This document shows positions 15,530 through 24,002 of a stretch of DNA of 64,000 nt, one piece after another. Numbering within the stretch: the stretch's first letter is position 1; the number at the start of each line of letters is the position of its first letter. Where the stretch lies: NCBI GenBank assembly GCA_021776245.1, contig JAJFGF010000046.1, positions 124,001 to 188,000 on the forward strand, written 5' to 3'. A model generated the notes under the pieces. The model was not told the DNA's origin, searched no databases, and saw nothing but the letters and a program-made list of their open reading frames with translations. The translations under genes and the position numbers were made by a program. The DNA is from Hyphococcus sp. Lineage in GTDB: Bacteria; Pseudomonadota; Alphaproteobacteria; Caulobacterales; Parvularculaceae.

Positions 15530-16679
15530 TTACGCCGTGGCGCTTTTCGCTTCGTTGATGGATTTGAGTTCGCGTTTCGATTTTTGGGTCGCCGCCGCTG
15601 CTGCCTGCGTGCGCACGCGCCAAAAGCGCATGACGCGTTCAGCGGCGTCTTGTGGAATTTTCAAATAGAGATCAAGAATCCGGAGCGCTTTATTTTGTTC
15701 GTCATGACTTTTCTGCATGCCGAAAACAATTTTCGCGAAGGTCGACGCTCCAGACCAGCAGCGCGGCAGGCAATGGCGAGCGATTCCCATGTTTTGTCTT
15801 TCAACAGCGCCTGCGCGGTCGATGAATTAACGCCTAGGTAATGGGAAAATGCGAGCAGGAACTCTGTCGATCTCCGCATGTCGATGAGTTCCTTTAACAG
15901 GCTCTCATTGACTGCGTTGGCGCGAATTTTCTCCTGTATGAACTGATGGGCCTCGCCTATCTCCGCCTTTACACTACGCATGGCGCCGCCGAGAATCCTT
16001 TTGCGATTCGAATTTACCGCTTCATCGATCAGCGATGAATCGAGCATGTCGGAGCGCTTCAGGATTTCTTTTTTTAATGCTGACGACACAAAGAAATACA
16101 TCTGTGTCAGCAATTGCGGCGGCAGATCAAAACGCTCCATCATTGGCTTTTGCAGGCCGTGAATATTGTGTGACTGTTCAATCATCTTTTCCATTGTAGT
16201 GGGTTTTATTTGCGCGCCCTGATTTTTGGCCAGGCTGATTAAAACCGCTTCGCCGCCGCGATCGACGATTTCTTCAGTTACCGCTTCAGGGACTTCGCGC
16301 CGTTTCGTAATCGCCTTCATGTGATCCTGGCCGCGCTGCCGTACAATTCGGACGAGATCCTCTTCGGTCAGCGCCTGGCTTCGGCGCAAAACAGGTTCGG
16401 CAACGGAGATTTCATCATGAGCGCGCTGGTTGGCAAGGCCTCCTGGGGCTGTCGGCACATCAGCGACATTTCGGCAATTTCCCGGCGCAGGGCGGATTCG
16501 ACCGGTTCCGTAACGCGTGACATAATAATATCGAAATGCTGTAATTTGGTGGAGGTGTAGTGCTCCGGCTGCGCCATGAATACATCCGTGATTTCGCGTA
16601 ACAGATCGCGGCGTTTGTCGCTCGAACCCTCTTTTGCAACGGCGATAAGTTCTTTCAGGCGCGATGTTCCAGCAGGCAT
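15530..16679 (-). pseudogene. DUF2336 protein gene broken by two frameshifts
   Basis: The protein is recognisable across three frames. Residues 1-75 read from ATG 16679 (ending AEMSLMC). The reading then must change frame at about 16445-16457 to continue as PGGLANQRAHDEISVAEPVLRRSQALTEEDL, which is the typical DUF2336 core. A second change at about 15748-15757 is needed to continue as STFAKIVFGMQKSHDEQNKALRIL and to reach the stop at 15530. Each break is equivalent to one missing base in the same direction, so they do not compensate. The first is next to a run of four G. DUF2336 proteins are helical alphaproteobacterial proteins of unknown role, some linked to the general stress or cell-cycle networks. 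The gene is either a young pseudogene or carries sequencing errors. Confidence 0.8.
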
Positions 16680-16766
16680 TTCTTGCCCTCCTCAACCTGG
16701 CCATATTGTGCAAGAAAGGTAAAAAAAAGCGTCGATATTTGAGTGTTACCGTAAGGAGAGTGAATT

Positions 16767-17495
16767 ATGGCGGGTTTCTGGGGACGTATAGCGGGCATTA
16801 TCGTTGCGGCGGCGGCGCTTGGCGCCTGTTCCGGCCTTCCTTCCATGGGCGGGCTCGGGTCATCTACAGGCGCTGCGGACTTTGCTGTCGGATCGCCCAT
16901 AAAAAACCGTCTTACAGGCGCCGACCGTGATGCTCTGGGGGAAGCTTTTGTCAGAGCGATGAATGAGGGCGCGCCCGCGCAATGGCGTGGCAAACGGGTT
17001 GCCGGCGTTGTTATGCCCGGCGATTATGCGCTCGCCAATCTTAAGGCCGACCCGAATGCGCGCATCCCTGCGGCGCGCGCGGATCTGGATCTCGCCCATG
17101 TTATGGAAACTGATCTCGGACCGCATGTATTAACGCGCAATTCAAATATCAGGATTGGGCCGGGTACAGAAAATACAATTGCCGAGGTTGTTCCCTCCGG
17201 TTCTGGCGTTGATGTCGTCGGACGCATCGACGGCAAAAACTGGATGCTGATTGCTGTCGACGGCGCTGTGCGGGGATATGTGTTTGAAAATCTATTGATT
17301 AAGGCGCCAGGGACGGAGCTTGAACTCGCGGGCGGGCCGCTGCGGCGGCCAATTCTCTGCCGCGAATTTACGCAACGCGTCAGCGCCTTATCCGAGCGCT
17401 TTGAATGGCGCGGTGCGGCCTGCAATGACGGCGCTGGTTGGCGTCTCGCGCCGCCGGAGTCCATGGACCTGACCGAGCAGCCGCTGGAATTTTAG
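16767..17495 (+). CDS. SH3-domain lipoprotein
   Basis: This 242-residue protein has a lipoprotein signal: a basic start, a hydrophobic stretch, and the lipobox LGAC with Cys21. A good ribosome binding site (aaggagag) precedes ATG 16767. Residues 40-75 (RDALGEAFVRAMNEG and QWRG) resemble the RT821/surface-antigen-type segment often found before SH3b domains. Residues 115-175 fit a bacterial SH3 domain (NSNIRIGPGTENTIAEVVPSG, VVGRIDGKNWMLIAV, GYVFENLL). The C-terminal part has Cys residues that could pair (PILCREF, GAACNDG). It probably sits in the outer membrane, facing the periplasm, and binds peptidoglycan or protein (inference). It overlaps the 3' end of the convergent gene by four bases. 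Confidence 0.82.
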   Translation: MAGFWGRIAGIIVAAAALGACSGLPSMGGLGSSTGAADFAVGSPIKNRLTGADRDALGEAFVRAMNEGAPAQWRGKRVAGVVMPGDYALANLKADPNARIPAARADLDLAHVMETDLGPHVLTRNSNIRIGPGTENTIAEVVPSGSGVDVVGRIDGKNWMLIAVDGAVRGYVFENLLIKAPGTELELAGGPLRRPILCREFTQRVSALSERFEWRGAACNDGAGWRLAPPESMDLTEQPLEF

Positions 17496-18136
17496 GGCGC
17501 GCGCCGCGACAGCCACTTTCTTACAAGCCAGGCGCCTCCAACAAGCGATGGCGCCGCAAGGGCAAGCCAAACGAGGCGGAAGCTCAACGGATAAGTATCA
17601 GCCGGATTAAGCGTCGCGATAATCCAGGGCAAGAACATAACGATCGCCGCCGGCGCCAGTCGCCGAACGGCATTGTGCAGGAAAGTCTCCTCACGCTGGA
17701 AGATAAGCGCCGCGATAGCGCCGCCAGCGGCGGCGACGCCAAACATTTGTGCGGCGAGATAAACAATCCTGACTGCGAGAAATGATGGCGTTCCAGAGAG
17801 CCCCGCAAATCCGCGCGCAGCATTGCGGGCAACGAATATTTCCCACAAGGAAATAAAGATGAAACCGGCAAGCACCGCCAGGGCCGCAAGACCCAATCGG
17901 CGCATGCGCTCTGTTCTCATTCGCTCCAGCAATAGATGCGGCAAGGATGAATAAGCCTGGCGCCAATACCAGGCGCGCGCGGCGCGTGGGGACGTACGCA
18001 CCCGTTGACCGAATTCTTCTTCGAGATCGCCGATCAGCGCGGCCTTGTCCGTAGCGCCCGCCGAAACGGCCAAAAGCGCGTGGGCGAGGCGCGGTGGGTC
18101 TATAGGCGCGCCAAAGTTTTCAGCGTTTCCGGCCAC
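17492..18136 (-). CDS. Membrane protein coupled to a PadR regulator
   Basis: This 214-residue protein starts at GTG 18136, inside the padR gene (37-base overlap). The N-terminal region has LIGDLEEEFGQRV and ARAWYWRQAYSSLPHL, a pattern seen in the cytoplasmic prefix segments attached to some ABC permeases and in small membrane proteins encoded beside PadR genes. Four hydrophobic helices follow (about 78-98, 120-145, 158-176, 185-203). No permease domain is present. The pairing with PadR suggests a regulated membrane or envelope role, not further defined. It overlaps the lipoprotein gene 3' end. Confidence 0.72.
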   Translation of the reverse strand: MAGNAENFGAPIDPPRLAHALLAVSAGATDKAALIGDLEEEFGQRVRTSPRAARAWYWRQAYSSLPHLLLERMRTERMRRLGLAALAVLAGFIFISLWEIFVARNAARGFAGLSGTPSFLAVRIVYLAAQMFGVAAAGGAIAALIFQREETFLHNAVRRLAPAAIVMFLPWIIATLNPADTYPLSFRLVWLALAAPSLVGGAWLVRKWLSRRAP

Positions 18137-18450
18137 GCCTTGATCCCTTTTAACATCTTGCCAAGCGCGAAAACTGATTTTTCAAGCTGTGCTTCGCCTT
18201 CGGCTTTAATTATGTAATGACGCTTGGCGCGCCCGCCGCGTTCCGCTGTCGCATCGCCCATGCGTGACGCGACGTAATTCTTTTCCTCCAGCCTTGAGAG
18301 CGTAGAATAAAGCGCGCCGACTGAAACGGCGCGGCCCGTACGGGATTCAATTTCCTGGCGAATGCTCACGCCATAAGCATCCGTACCAAGACGAATGAGT
18401 GCCGCGAGAACGATAATTTCGAACTCGCCAAGATTTTTTGCCTTGCGCAT
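18100..18450 (-). CDS. PadR-family transcriptional regulator
   Basis: This 115-residue winged-helix protein matches PadR: LGEFEIIVLAALIRLGTDAYGVSIRQEIESRTGRAVSVGALYSTLSRLEEKNYV, then a wing with RGGRAKRHYIIKAEGEAQL. ATG at 18450 starts with MRKAKNLGEFE as in the family, so the longer open frame is not used. PadR proteins are usually dimeric repressors, often autoregulated and responsive to phenolics or drugs. The gene is divergent from yceI, with 53 bases between starts holding a palindrome that fits an operator, and it is coupled to a membrane protein gene downstream. Confidence 0.92.
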   Translation of the reverse strand: MRKAKNLGEFEIIVLAALIRLGTDAYGVSIRQEIESRTGRAVSVGALYSTLSRLEEKNYVASRMGDATAERGGRAKRHYIIKAEGEAQLEKSVFALGKMLKGIKAWPETLKTLARL

Positions 18451-18472
18451 GGAATTTGGTCCGATATATCTA

Positions 18473-18483
18473 CTACATTGTAG
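18473..18483. promoter_or_regulatory. Candidate PadR operator
   Basis: CTACA-T-TGTAG is a perfect palindrome, with a wider TCTAC/GTAGA pairing around it, in the 53 bases between the divergent padR and yceI starts. Nearby AT-rich tatatc and aacaaataat could be -10 elements. Position and symmetry suit binding by the PadR dimer, with control of both directions (inference). Confidence 0.55.
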
Positions 18484-18503
18484 AACAAATAATGGAGAAG
18501 TCA

Positions 18504-19097
18504 ATGACCGCCCATATACCCGCCATTTTTGCCGTCGCCAGCATTCTGGCTGCCGCCTGCGCCCCCGCTTCGACGGCACAGGCGCAGGAGCGTTTTGAGA
18601 TTGATCCGACCCACACCCATATTCAGTTTTCGGTGCTGAGGTTCGGTTTCAACGAAATCATCGGCACGTTTACCGACGTTGAAGGAGTGATCGCTCTAGA
18701 TCAGGCCGCGCCGGAAAACTCGAGTGTCGAAGTTGTCATCGGCGTTCCGAGTCTTGTTAGCGGCAACGATACACGCAATGAGCATTTGCAAGGCGGGTTC
18801 TGGCTCAATGGAGAAGAGTTTCCAGAGATGACTTTTCGCTCCGTCAGCGTCGAACAGCTGAGCGATACAGATGCGAATGTCGCTGGTGAGCTGACGTTGC
18901 TCGGCGTAACCAAGCCGGTTACCCTGCACGTTGTCCTGAACAAAATCGGAACCGACCCGGCGACCAAAAAAGACGCTGTCGGATTTTCCGCGACAGCATC
19001 TTTGAAGCGGTCAGACTTTGGTATGACATCCGCGGCAAACCTTGTCGGCGACGGTGTCTCGATCCGCATCGAAACGCTTGCCCACAAAATTGAGTAG
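18504..19097 (+). CDS. YceI-family periplasmic protein
   Basis: This 197-residue protein has a signal peptide (about 1-27, ending TAQAQE) and the YceI lipocalin-like fold: FEIDPTHTHIQFSVLRFGFNEIIGTFTDVEG, LVSGNDTRNEHLQGGFWLNGEEFPEMTFRS, and the end TSAANLVGDGVSIRIE. YceI proteins bind polyprenoid-type lipids in a hydrophobic barrel and are often induced by stress or high pH. ATG 18504 is preceded by ggagaag, which is better than the earlier ATG at 18492. Its promoter is shared with padR, so PadR control is likely. Confidence 0.92.
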   Translation: MTAHIPAIFAVASILAAACAPASTAQAQERFEIDPTHTHIQFSVLRFGFNEIIGTFTDVEGVIALDQAAPENSSVEVVIGVPSLVSGNDTRNEHLQGGFWLNGEEFPEMTFRSVSVEQLSDTDANVAGELTLLGVTKPVTLHVVLNKIGTDPATKKDAVGFSATASLKRSDFGMTSAANLVGDGVSIRIETLAHKIE

Positions 19098-19123
19098 CGG
19101 CTGCAGCAACAATTTTTGGCAGG

Positions 19124-21241
19124 TTACCGCCGCCGTCTAAATCGCCTCGCGTCGCCGTCACGCTCGACGCGGGCGAGGTCGCGCGAGACTTGTCCGTAGA
19201 AATCAAGCAGCACCGGTTCCGACGCGTAGGAAACAGCAGGATAGGCGCCGTCGAGTTTCGCCAGCGGCATGCCCTGATGGGCCGAGCGCATAAAGTTTTT
19301 CCATATTTCGGCCGGGATTGTGCCGCCGGTCACTTTGTCCATGGGCGTATATTCATCATTGCCGACCCACACACCGGCGACAATCTGGCGCGTATAGCCG
19401 ACAAACCAGGCATCGCGCCATTCATTGGTGGTGCCGGTCTTGCCCGCCGCCTGCCGCAACCCGAGGCTGGCGCGGCGGCCAGTACCTGAATGTATTACCT
19501 GATAGAGCAGGTGGTTCATTTTTTTTGCGATATCGGGCTCTAATATCCTGATCGGCTCCAGCGTTTTCTTATGCTCAAAAAGCAGCGCGCCGGCGCTGCT
19601 TTCAATCTTTTCGATTGCATAGGGCTCAGCGGCGAGGCCGCCGCGCGCGAGCGGCAAATAGGCGCCGGTCAGATTGGCGAGGGTCATGTCGACCGCACCC
19701 AGTGCGATGGAACGATGCGGCGGCACATTTGATTTTACGCCCATGCGGATGGCCGCCTCAGCGACCTTGTCGCGGCCGACCTGCTCAGTCACCTGAACAG
19801 CAACGGTGTTGATTGATTTAGCCACCGCCTCGGTGAGCCGCACCGGACCGGCAAAGCCAGGCGTATAATTGGTTGGCGTCCATCCCTCAATGTCGACAGG
19901 CTGGTCGATAAAGCGCGATTCCGGCGTCAGCCCCGCTTCCATCGCCGCAATGTAAACGAAGGGTTTGAATGCAGAGCCCGGTTGGCGTTTTGCCTGAACG
20001 GCGCGATTAAACTGGCTTTCCTTATATGACCGCCCGCCGACCATAGCGCGAAGCGCGCCATCGGAATCATAAGCGACAAGCGCTGCCTGATCCGCGCCGG
20101 CGATGCGCGCTTCGACGGAAAGCGCTGCGGTTACCGCCGCTTCTGCATCGCGCTGAAGTTTTTGATCAATGGTTGTCGTGACGATGATGTCGCCGGCGAC
20201 ATTGGAGGTCAGGGACTTAGCCTTCGCCGCGGCATAATCGAAAAAGTAGCCGAGATCAGAATCGGTATTCTGCGTTACGATTACCGGCGGGTTTTGCCGC
20301 GCTTCACGTGCTTCAAACGGTGTGATCTCACCGGTCTCCAAAAGATTATCGAGAACTGCGCTGGCGCGGCGCTGGGCGCCGAGAGGGTTTTGGGTCGGCG
20401 CATAGGTCGATGGCGCTTTCGGCAGACCGGCCAGCATCGCCGCCTCGGCAAGGCTCGCCTCGCGCGCTGATGCGCCAAAATAGGTTTGCGCGGCGGACTC
20501 AATTCCGTAGGCGCCGGCGCCGAGATATATCCGGTTGAGATACAGCGAGAGGATCTCGTCTTTTGTGTAATGGCCTTCAAGCCACAGCGCTAACAGCGCT
20601 TCGCGCGCCTTGCGAATATAGGTCTGCTCCGGCGACAGGAAAAGGTTCTTCGCAAGTTGCTGGGTGATGGTCGAGCCGCCCTCAACGACGCTGCCGGATT
20701 TTGTGTTGGTGATCGCGGCGCGCAACGTGCCGCGCAAGTCAACACCGCTATGTTCATAAAAACGGCGATCCTCCGTAGACAGAAAAGCCTTGATCAGATG
20801 ATTTGGCAGCTCGCTCGGATCAACATGCTCACCATAGCGCGCACCGCGTGCGGCGATTTCCTCGCCATTGCGGTCAAGAACGATGATCGCCGACTGTCGA
20901 TTGACGTTCCATAGATCGGCGGTCGCCGGTATGCGCGGCGCCAATTGAACGAAGGCGGCAAACAGGACGACGCTCGTTCCGAGAAAGACAAGCGAGATGC
21001 CGGCGCCGAGAAAACTCCCCCAGAACAAACGCCGGTCGCGAGTCCTGTTTGGCGGCGTTTCGTATTTCACCTCTTCTGGGTAGGGTGAGGGTTCGGCGGG
21101 TTTTTTCTGGTGCGTAAAAAGCCGTGCAGCATCATCGCGGAATGCAGCAGCGCCGCGTTTGAAATCCGCCGCTAGCGTTGCAGCGAGATTTCCCCCGCTT
21201 CGCCCGGCGCGTTTCTCATTATGGTCGTCCCGATCCGTCAT
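19124..21241 (-). CDS. Class A penicillin-binding protein (transglycosylase/transpeptidase)
   Basis: This 705-residue protein has a cytoplasmic N-terminus (about 1-72), one membrane anchor (about 74-100), a family 51 glycosyltransferase domain, and a transpeptidase domain. The GT51 catalytic Glu157 lies in STEDRRFYEHSGVD, with GGSTITQQLAKNLFL and the RKAREALLALWLE motif. The transpeptidase motifs are Ser423-x-x-Lys426 (PGSAFK), Ser476-Ile-Asn and Lys601-Thr-Gly. It polymerises and crosslinks peptidoglycan at the periplasmic face, like PBP1a types. It is shorter than E. coli PBP1a (850 residues) because it lacks the OB-like insert. It is a single gene; nothing recognisable is in the 278 bases upstream. 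Confidence 0.93.
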   Translation of the reverse strand: MTDRDDHNEKRAGRSGGNLAATLAADFKRGAAAFRDDAARLFTHQKKPAEPSPYPEEVKYETPPNRTRDRRLFWGSFLGAGISLVFLGTSVVLFAAFVQLAPRIPATADLWNVNRQSAIIVLDRNGEEIAARGARYGEHVDPSELPNHLIKAFLSTEDRRFYEHSGVDLRGTLRAAITNTKSGSVVEGGSTITQQLAKNLFLSPEQTYIRKAREALLALWLEGHYTKDEILSLYLNRIYLGAGAYGIESAAQTYFGASAREASLAEAAMLAGLPKAPSTYAPTQNPLGAQRRASAVLDNLLETGEITPFEAREARQNPPVIVTQNTDSDLGYFFDYAAAKAKSLTSNVAGDIIVTTTIDQKLQRDAEAAVTAALSVEARIAGADQAALVAYDSDGALRAMVGGRSYKESQFNRAVQAKRQPGSAFKPFVYIAAMEAGLTPESRFIDQPVDIEGWTPTNYTPGFAGPVRLTEAVAKSINTVAVQVTEQVGRDKVAEAAIRMGVKSNVPPHRSIALGAVDMTLANLTGAYLPLARGGLAAEPYAIEKIESSAGALLFEHKKTLEPIRILEPDIAKKMNHLLYQVIHSGTGRRASLGLRQAAGKTGTTNEWRDAWFVGYTRQIVAGVWVGNDEYTPMDKVTGGTIPAEIWKNFMRSAHQGMPLAKLDGAYPAVSYASEPVLLDFYGQVSRDLARVERDGDARRFRRRR

Positions 21242-21519
21242 CGTCCGCCGCTACTGAGCCTGCTCTGCCGGCTCATCCAGTGATGCTGTTCTCGATTTTC
21301 CATACCTTCATTGTCGATAATAGGGGCAATCCCATGGCGCAAGAAGAGAGATTTCATGGCGCATGACAAGGGGTTAAGGGCGCATTCAGGGTGGATCTGC
21401 CAAAACATAGCCCGGCAGCGCCCACAATCGGCTCTGGCGGCGACATAGCTGCATGGATAAGCATCCGGGAAATTTCTGCTGTGGTGTGCCCTTTTGGCTG
21501 CGCTGTTTCCACGCCCTCA

Positions 21520-22146
21520 TTACGCAGCGAGGACGCCTCGCGCGCTCATTGCGTCCGCCGCTTGAAGCGATGTTTCTATCTTGTCAGCAAATGCGGTGGC
21601 GTCAGCTTTGATTTCCGTCGCCAACGGGCAGTGTTTTCCGAAAGATCGGTGGAGCATCCCGCCCCAATGCATCCCGAAATAGCCGGCAGTTTCGGCAAAG
21701 GGCGCCTCGAAGCTGGGCGGCGGGGTTTTGCCGCCGCCGGTGGCGACGAGATATGCCGCTTTGCCCGAAAAGCTACGCCCAAGCGTCTTGTGCGTTTCGG
21801 TGAGATCGGTCAGGCGATCGAAGAACACCTTCATCTGCGCGCTCATGGAATACCAATAGACTGGGGATGCAAAAATAATCGCCTTTGATTGCGCCATCAT
21901 TTCAGCGAGGGGGAGAAAATCATCCTGCATATGAACGTGTTTATAGTCATAGGGCGCAATAGAAAGATCAGACAGATCAAATAGTCGCGCATCGTCCAAA
22001 TGTTGAAACACGGCGTCGGTTAGGGCGCGCGTATTGCCGTCTTTGCGGCTGCTGCCGAGAATGCCGGTGATCGAAGCCGGCGGGTGAACGCTGCGCCGCT
22101 CAAAGATGCGGCGCAGGAATTCAACGATTTCAGCTCCTTCAGACAT
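21520..22146 (-). CDS. NADPH-dependent FMN reductase / flavodoxin-like oxidoreductase
   Basis: This 208-residue protein has the flavodoxin-like fold of the NADPH:FMN reductase family: SITGILGSSRKDGNTRALTD (FMN phosphate loop) near residue 27, FDLSDLSIAPYDY, and KAIIFASPVYWYSMSAQMKVFFDRLTD near 90-115, typical of WrbA/MdaB-like enzymes. ATG 22146 follows a gaggagaa site, so the longer frame is discarded. It probably reduces quinones or other electrophiles with a bound flavin in the cytoplasm. It overlaps the VOC gene by eight bases, so the two form an operon divergent from a cysteine-rich regulator. Confidence 0.86.
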   Translation of the reverse strand: MSEGAEIVEFLRRIFERRSVHPPASITGILGSSRKDGNTRALTDAVFQHLDDARLFDLSDLSIAPYDYKHVHMQDDFLPLAEMMAQSKAIIFASPVYWYSMSAQMKVFFDRLTDLTETHKTLGRSFSGKAAYLVATGGGKTPPPSFEAPFAETAGYFGMHWGGMLHRSFGKHCPLATEIKADATAFADKIETSLQAADAMSARGVLAA

Positions 22147-22558
22147 AGTAATTTTTCTCCTCTGGTGCGTCGGACAAATACTCGATGAATTCAAATTCGA
22201 GGCCCTCGCCCGCGATGAAATAAGTGTTTTTGCGATGCGGATGGTCTTCGCCGAGATGATGCGGGCGATAACCGGCGCTTTCTAATCGTCCAACGATCTC
22301 GTCGAGCGAGGAGACTTGAAAGCCAAGATGGGCAAGGCCTGGTTCAAAGCCCGCGAGATCGCGTTGTGCGCCTTCGCCGTGATCGTTCAGTGTGACGTAA
22401 CTCTCATCGTCGCCAAAATGCAGCCAGCGGCGCGGGCGTCCGTACCATTCGCTCTTTCCTTCACCCCGAATGCGCCATTCGGGAAAGGCAGTCTCAAGGA
22501 ATTTCAATGTCGGCTCGATCTTGGTGAGGACAAGATTGGCGTGTTCCAGTTTGGGCAT
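22139..22558 (-). CDS. VOC-family (glyoxalase/dioxygenase-like) protein
   Basis: This 139-residue protein shows two beta-alpha-beta-beta-beta repeats of the vicinal oxygen chelate fold: LEHANLVLTKIEPTLKFLETAFPEW (with a metal-ligand-type His at residue 5) and GLAHLGFQVSSLDEIVGRLESAGY (His near 82), then LEFEFIEYLSD with a terminal Glu. The substrate is unknown; family members include glyoxalase I, dioxygenases and fosfomycin-resistance enzymes. It is first in a two-gene operon with the FMN reductase. Its promoter region (22559-22647) is shared with the divergent regulator. Confidence 0.86.
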   Translation of the reverse strand: MPKLEHANLVLTKIEPTLKFLETAFPEWRIRGEGKSEWYGRPRRWLHFGDDESYVTLNDHGEGAQRDLAGFEPGLAHLGFQVSSLDEIVGRLESAGYRPHHLGEDHPHRKNTYFIAGEGLEFEFIEYLSDAPEEKNYYV

Positions 22559-22622
22559 TTGCGCCTCCCTTAGATTGGATAATAATTAAAGCATTTCCTT
22601 TATTTAATACAGCTTGTTTTTA

Positions 22623-22636
22623 AAAGCAATAGCTTT
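22623..22636. promoter_or_regulatory. Candidate operator in the regulator/VOC divergon
   Basis: A perfect inverted repeat (AAAGC, four-base spacer, GCTTT) lies 11 bases before the regulator start in a very AT-rich 89-base region. It could be the binding site of the adjacent winged-helix regulator. It is short, so the call is tentative. Confidence 0.4.
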
Positions 22637-22647
22637 ATATAAAAACC

Positions 22648-23331
22648 ATGAAAAACCCTTCTAAACCGATGCCAGCCGCCAAATCTGCAGCCAGGAAAGA
22701 GGCCAATCCCGCGACCAGGGGGGCGATTCTCGAACGCCTGAAGCGCGAGGGAGAGCAGCCCGCCAGCGCGCTCGGACAAGCGTTGGGCGTGACGCCAATG
22801 GCCGCGCGGCTCCATCTGTACGAGCTTGAGGCCGAGGGCCTCGTTGGCGCGCGATCGGAGCCACGGGGGCGAGGCCGGCCGACAAAGCTCTGGGCGTTGA
22901 CGGAGGGCGCGGCGCGGATCTTTCCCGACGCTCATCAGGGTCTGGCAGTGGAAATGATTAAATCTGTTGAACAGATCTTTGGCGCAAAAGGCCTTGCAAA
23001 AATCATTGATCAGCATGGTAAAGTCCAGCGCGCGGCCTATGGCGAAGCGTTGGGCGGCGCCAGGAATGTCGCCGACCGCGTTAGCCGGCTGGCGAAAGCT
23101 CGCTCATCCGAAGGCTACATGGCGGAGGCAAAGAAAGACGGGCGCGATTGGCTCCTGATTGAGAACCATTGCCCGATTTGCTCTGCAGCAAAAGCGTGCA
23201 CCGGACTTTGCGCTAATGAGCTAAAAGTCTTTTCCGATGTTCTTGGCCCGGATGTCACCGTCGTGCGAGAAGAACATATTATCCAGGGCGCCAGGCGATG
23301 TACTTATAGGGTGCAGGAAATGAAGGAATAG
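22648..23331 (+). CDS. Cysteine-rich winged-helix regulator, SufR-like
   Basis: This 227-residue protein has an N-terminal DeoR/ArsR-like winged helix (about 22-85): TRGAILERLKREGEQPASALGQALGVTPMAARLHLYELEAEGLV, with a basic wing (RGRGRPTKLW). The C-terminal domain carries Cys175, 178, 184 and 188 (NHCPICSAAKACTGLC) and Cys218 (ARRCTYRV). The layout resembles SufR-type repressors, in which such cysteines hold an Fe-S cluster that controls DNA binding. The cluster is inferred here. The gene is divergent from the VOC/FMN-reductase operon and directly abuts ycgN (stop then ATG). A redox- or iron-sensing switch for its neighbours is a fair reading. Confidence 0.8.
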   Translation: MKNPSKPMPAAKSAARKEANPATRGAILERLKREGEQPASALGQALGVTPMAARLHLYELEAEGLVGARSEPRGRGRPTKLWALTEGAARIFPDAHQGLAVEMIKSVEQIFGAKGLAKIIDQHGKVQRAAYGEALGGARNVADRVSRLAKARSSEGYMAEAKKDGRDWLLIENHCPICSAAKACTGLCANELKVFSDVLGPDVTVVREEHIIQGARRCTYRVQEMKE

Positions 23332-23778
23332 ATGGCAGTTGCGGCGAAACCGTTCTGGGAAACCAAATCCCTTGCGGAAATGACCGATACGGAGTGGGAA
23401 TCCCTCTGCGACGGCTGCGGTCGGTGCTGTCTTTACATTCTCCACAATGAAGAAACCGGTGATATTTTTGAAACCGATGTAGGGTGCAAATTATTCGATC
23501 CAAAAAAACGCCGCTGCACCAACTATGATGACCGCTTCAAACATGTGCCTGATTGCGTCAAACTCACACCGGAAAATGCCGATGCACTTTCATGGATGCC
23601 GAAAACTTGCGCTTATCGCCGCCTCGCGCGCGGAAAGGGCCTGCCAGACTGGCACCCTTTAATTACCGGCGATCCGAAAAGCGTGGAGCGCGCTGGCGTC
23701 GCGGTCTCCCCGGACCTCATTCCGGAGAACGAGATTGACGATGCATTGCTGGAATCGCGGATTACCAGGACGCGGTAG
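23332..23778 (+). CDS. YcgN-family cysteine cluster protein (UPF0260)
   Basis: This 148-residue protein is a clear YcgN/YkgJ-type zinc/iron-chelating protein: the N-terminal PFWETKSLAEMTDTEWESLCDGCGRCCL holds the CDGCGRCC cluster, then VGCKLFDPKKRRCTNY, VPDCVKL and MPKTCAYRRLA. Eight conserved cysteines suggest an Fe-S or zinc centre. Such proteins are common in Proteobacteria, with unknown function. The ATG directly follows the regulator stop codon, so the two are co-transcribed. Confidence 0.92.
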   Translation: MAVAAKPFWETKSLAEMTDTEWESLCDGCGRCCLYILHNEETGDIFETDVGCKLFDPKKRRCTNYDDRFKHVPDCVKLTPENADALSWMPKTCAYRRLARGKGLPDWHPLITGDPKSVERAGVAVSPDLIPENEIDDALLESRITRTR

Positions 23779-23867
23779 GTAATTCGGGTTGCGGTGCGTG
23801 CAGCGTGATTTGATGCGGAATTTACCCGACCAGATTGCCGGGCATTCGCGCCCATGACGCCAATGCC

Positions 23868-23885
23868 AGCGTTAAAATTAACGCT
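23868..23885. promoter_or_regulatory. Near-perfect palindrome upstream of the DnaJ-like gene
   Basis: The arms AGCGTTAA and TTAACGCT flank a two-base AA spacer. It sits about 120 bases before the TTG start of the DnaJ-like gene and 90 bases after ycgN. It could be an operator or a weak terminator; no T-run follows. The rest of the 224-base gap shows no gene. Confidence 0.4.
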
Positions 23886-24002
23886 AAAGTCTTCAAATCT
23901 CGGCAAAATCACCTAACTGATAGAGCGTCAGGGCGCGCATTCTTGCGCCATTGGTGGATTCTGGCGCAGCCTTTTGGCGGCAAGTAGTGAGACGGGCAAG
24001 TT

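Noticed and set aside
15661-16713. 350-residue ORF as a full-length gene
   Set aside because: Its first 85 residues are unlike DUF2336, while a different frame encodes the real N-terminus; the frame is part of a frameshifted gene.
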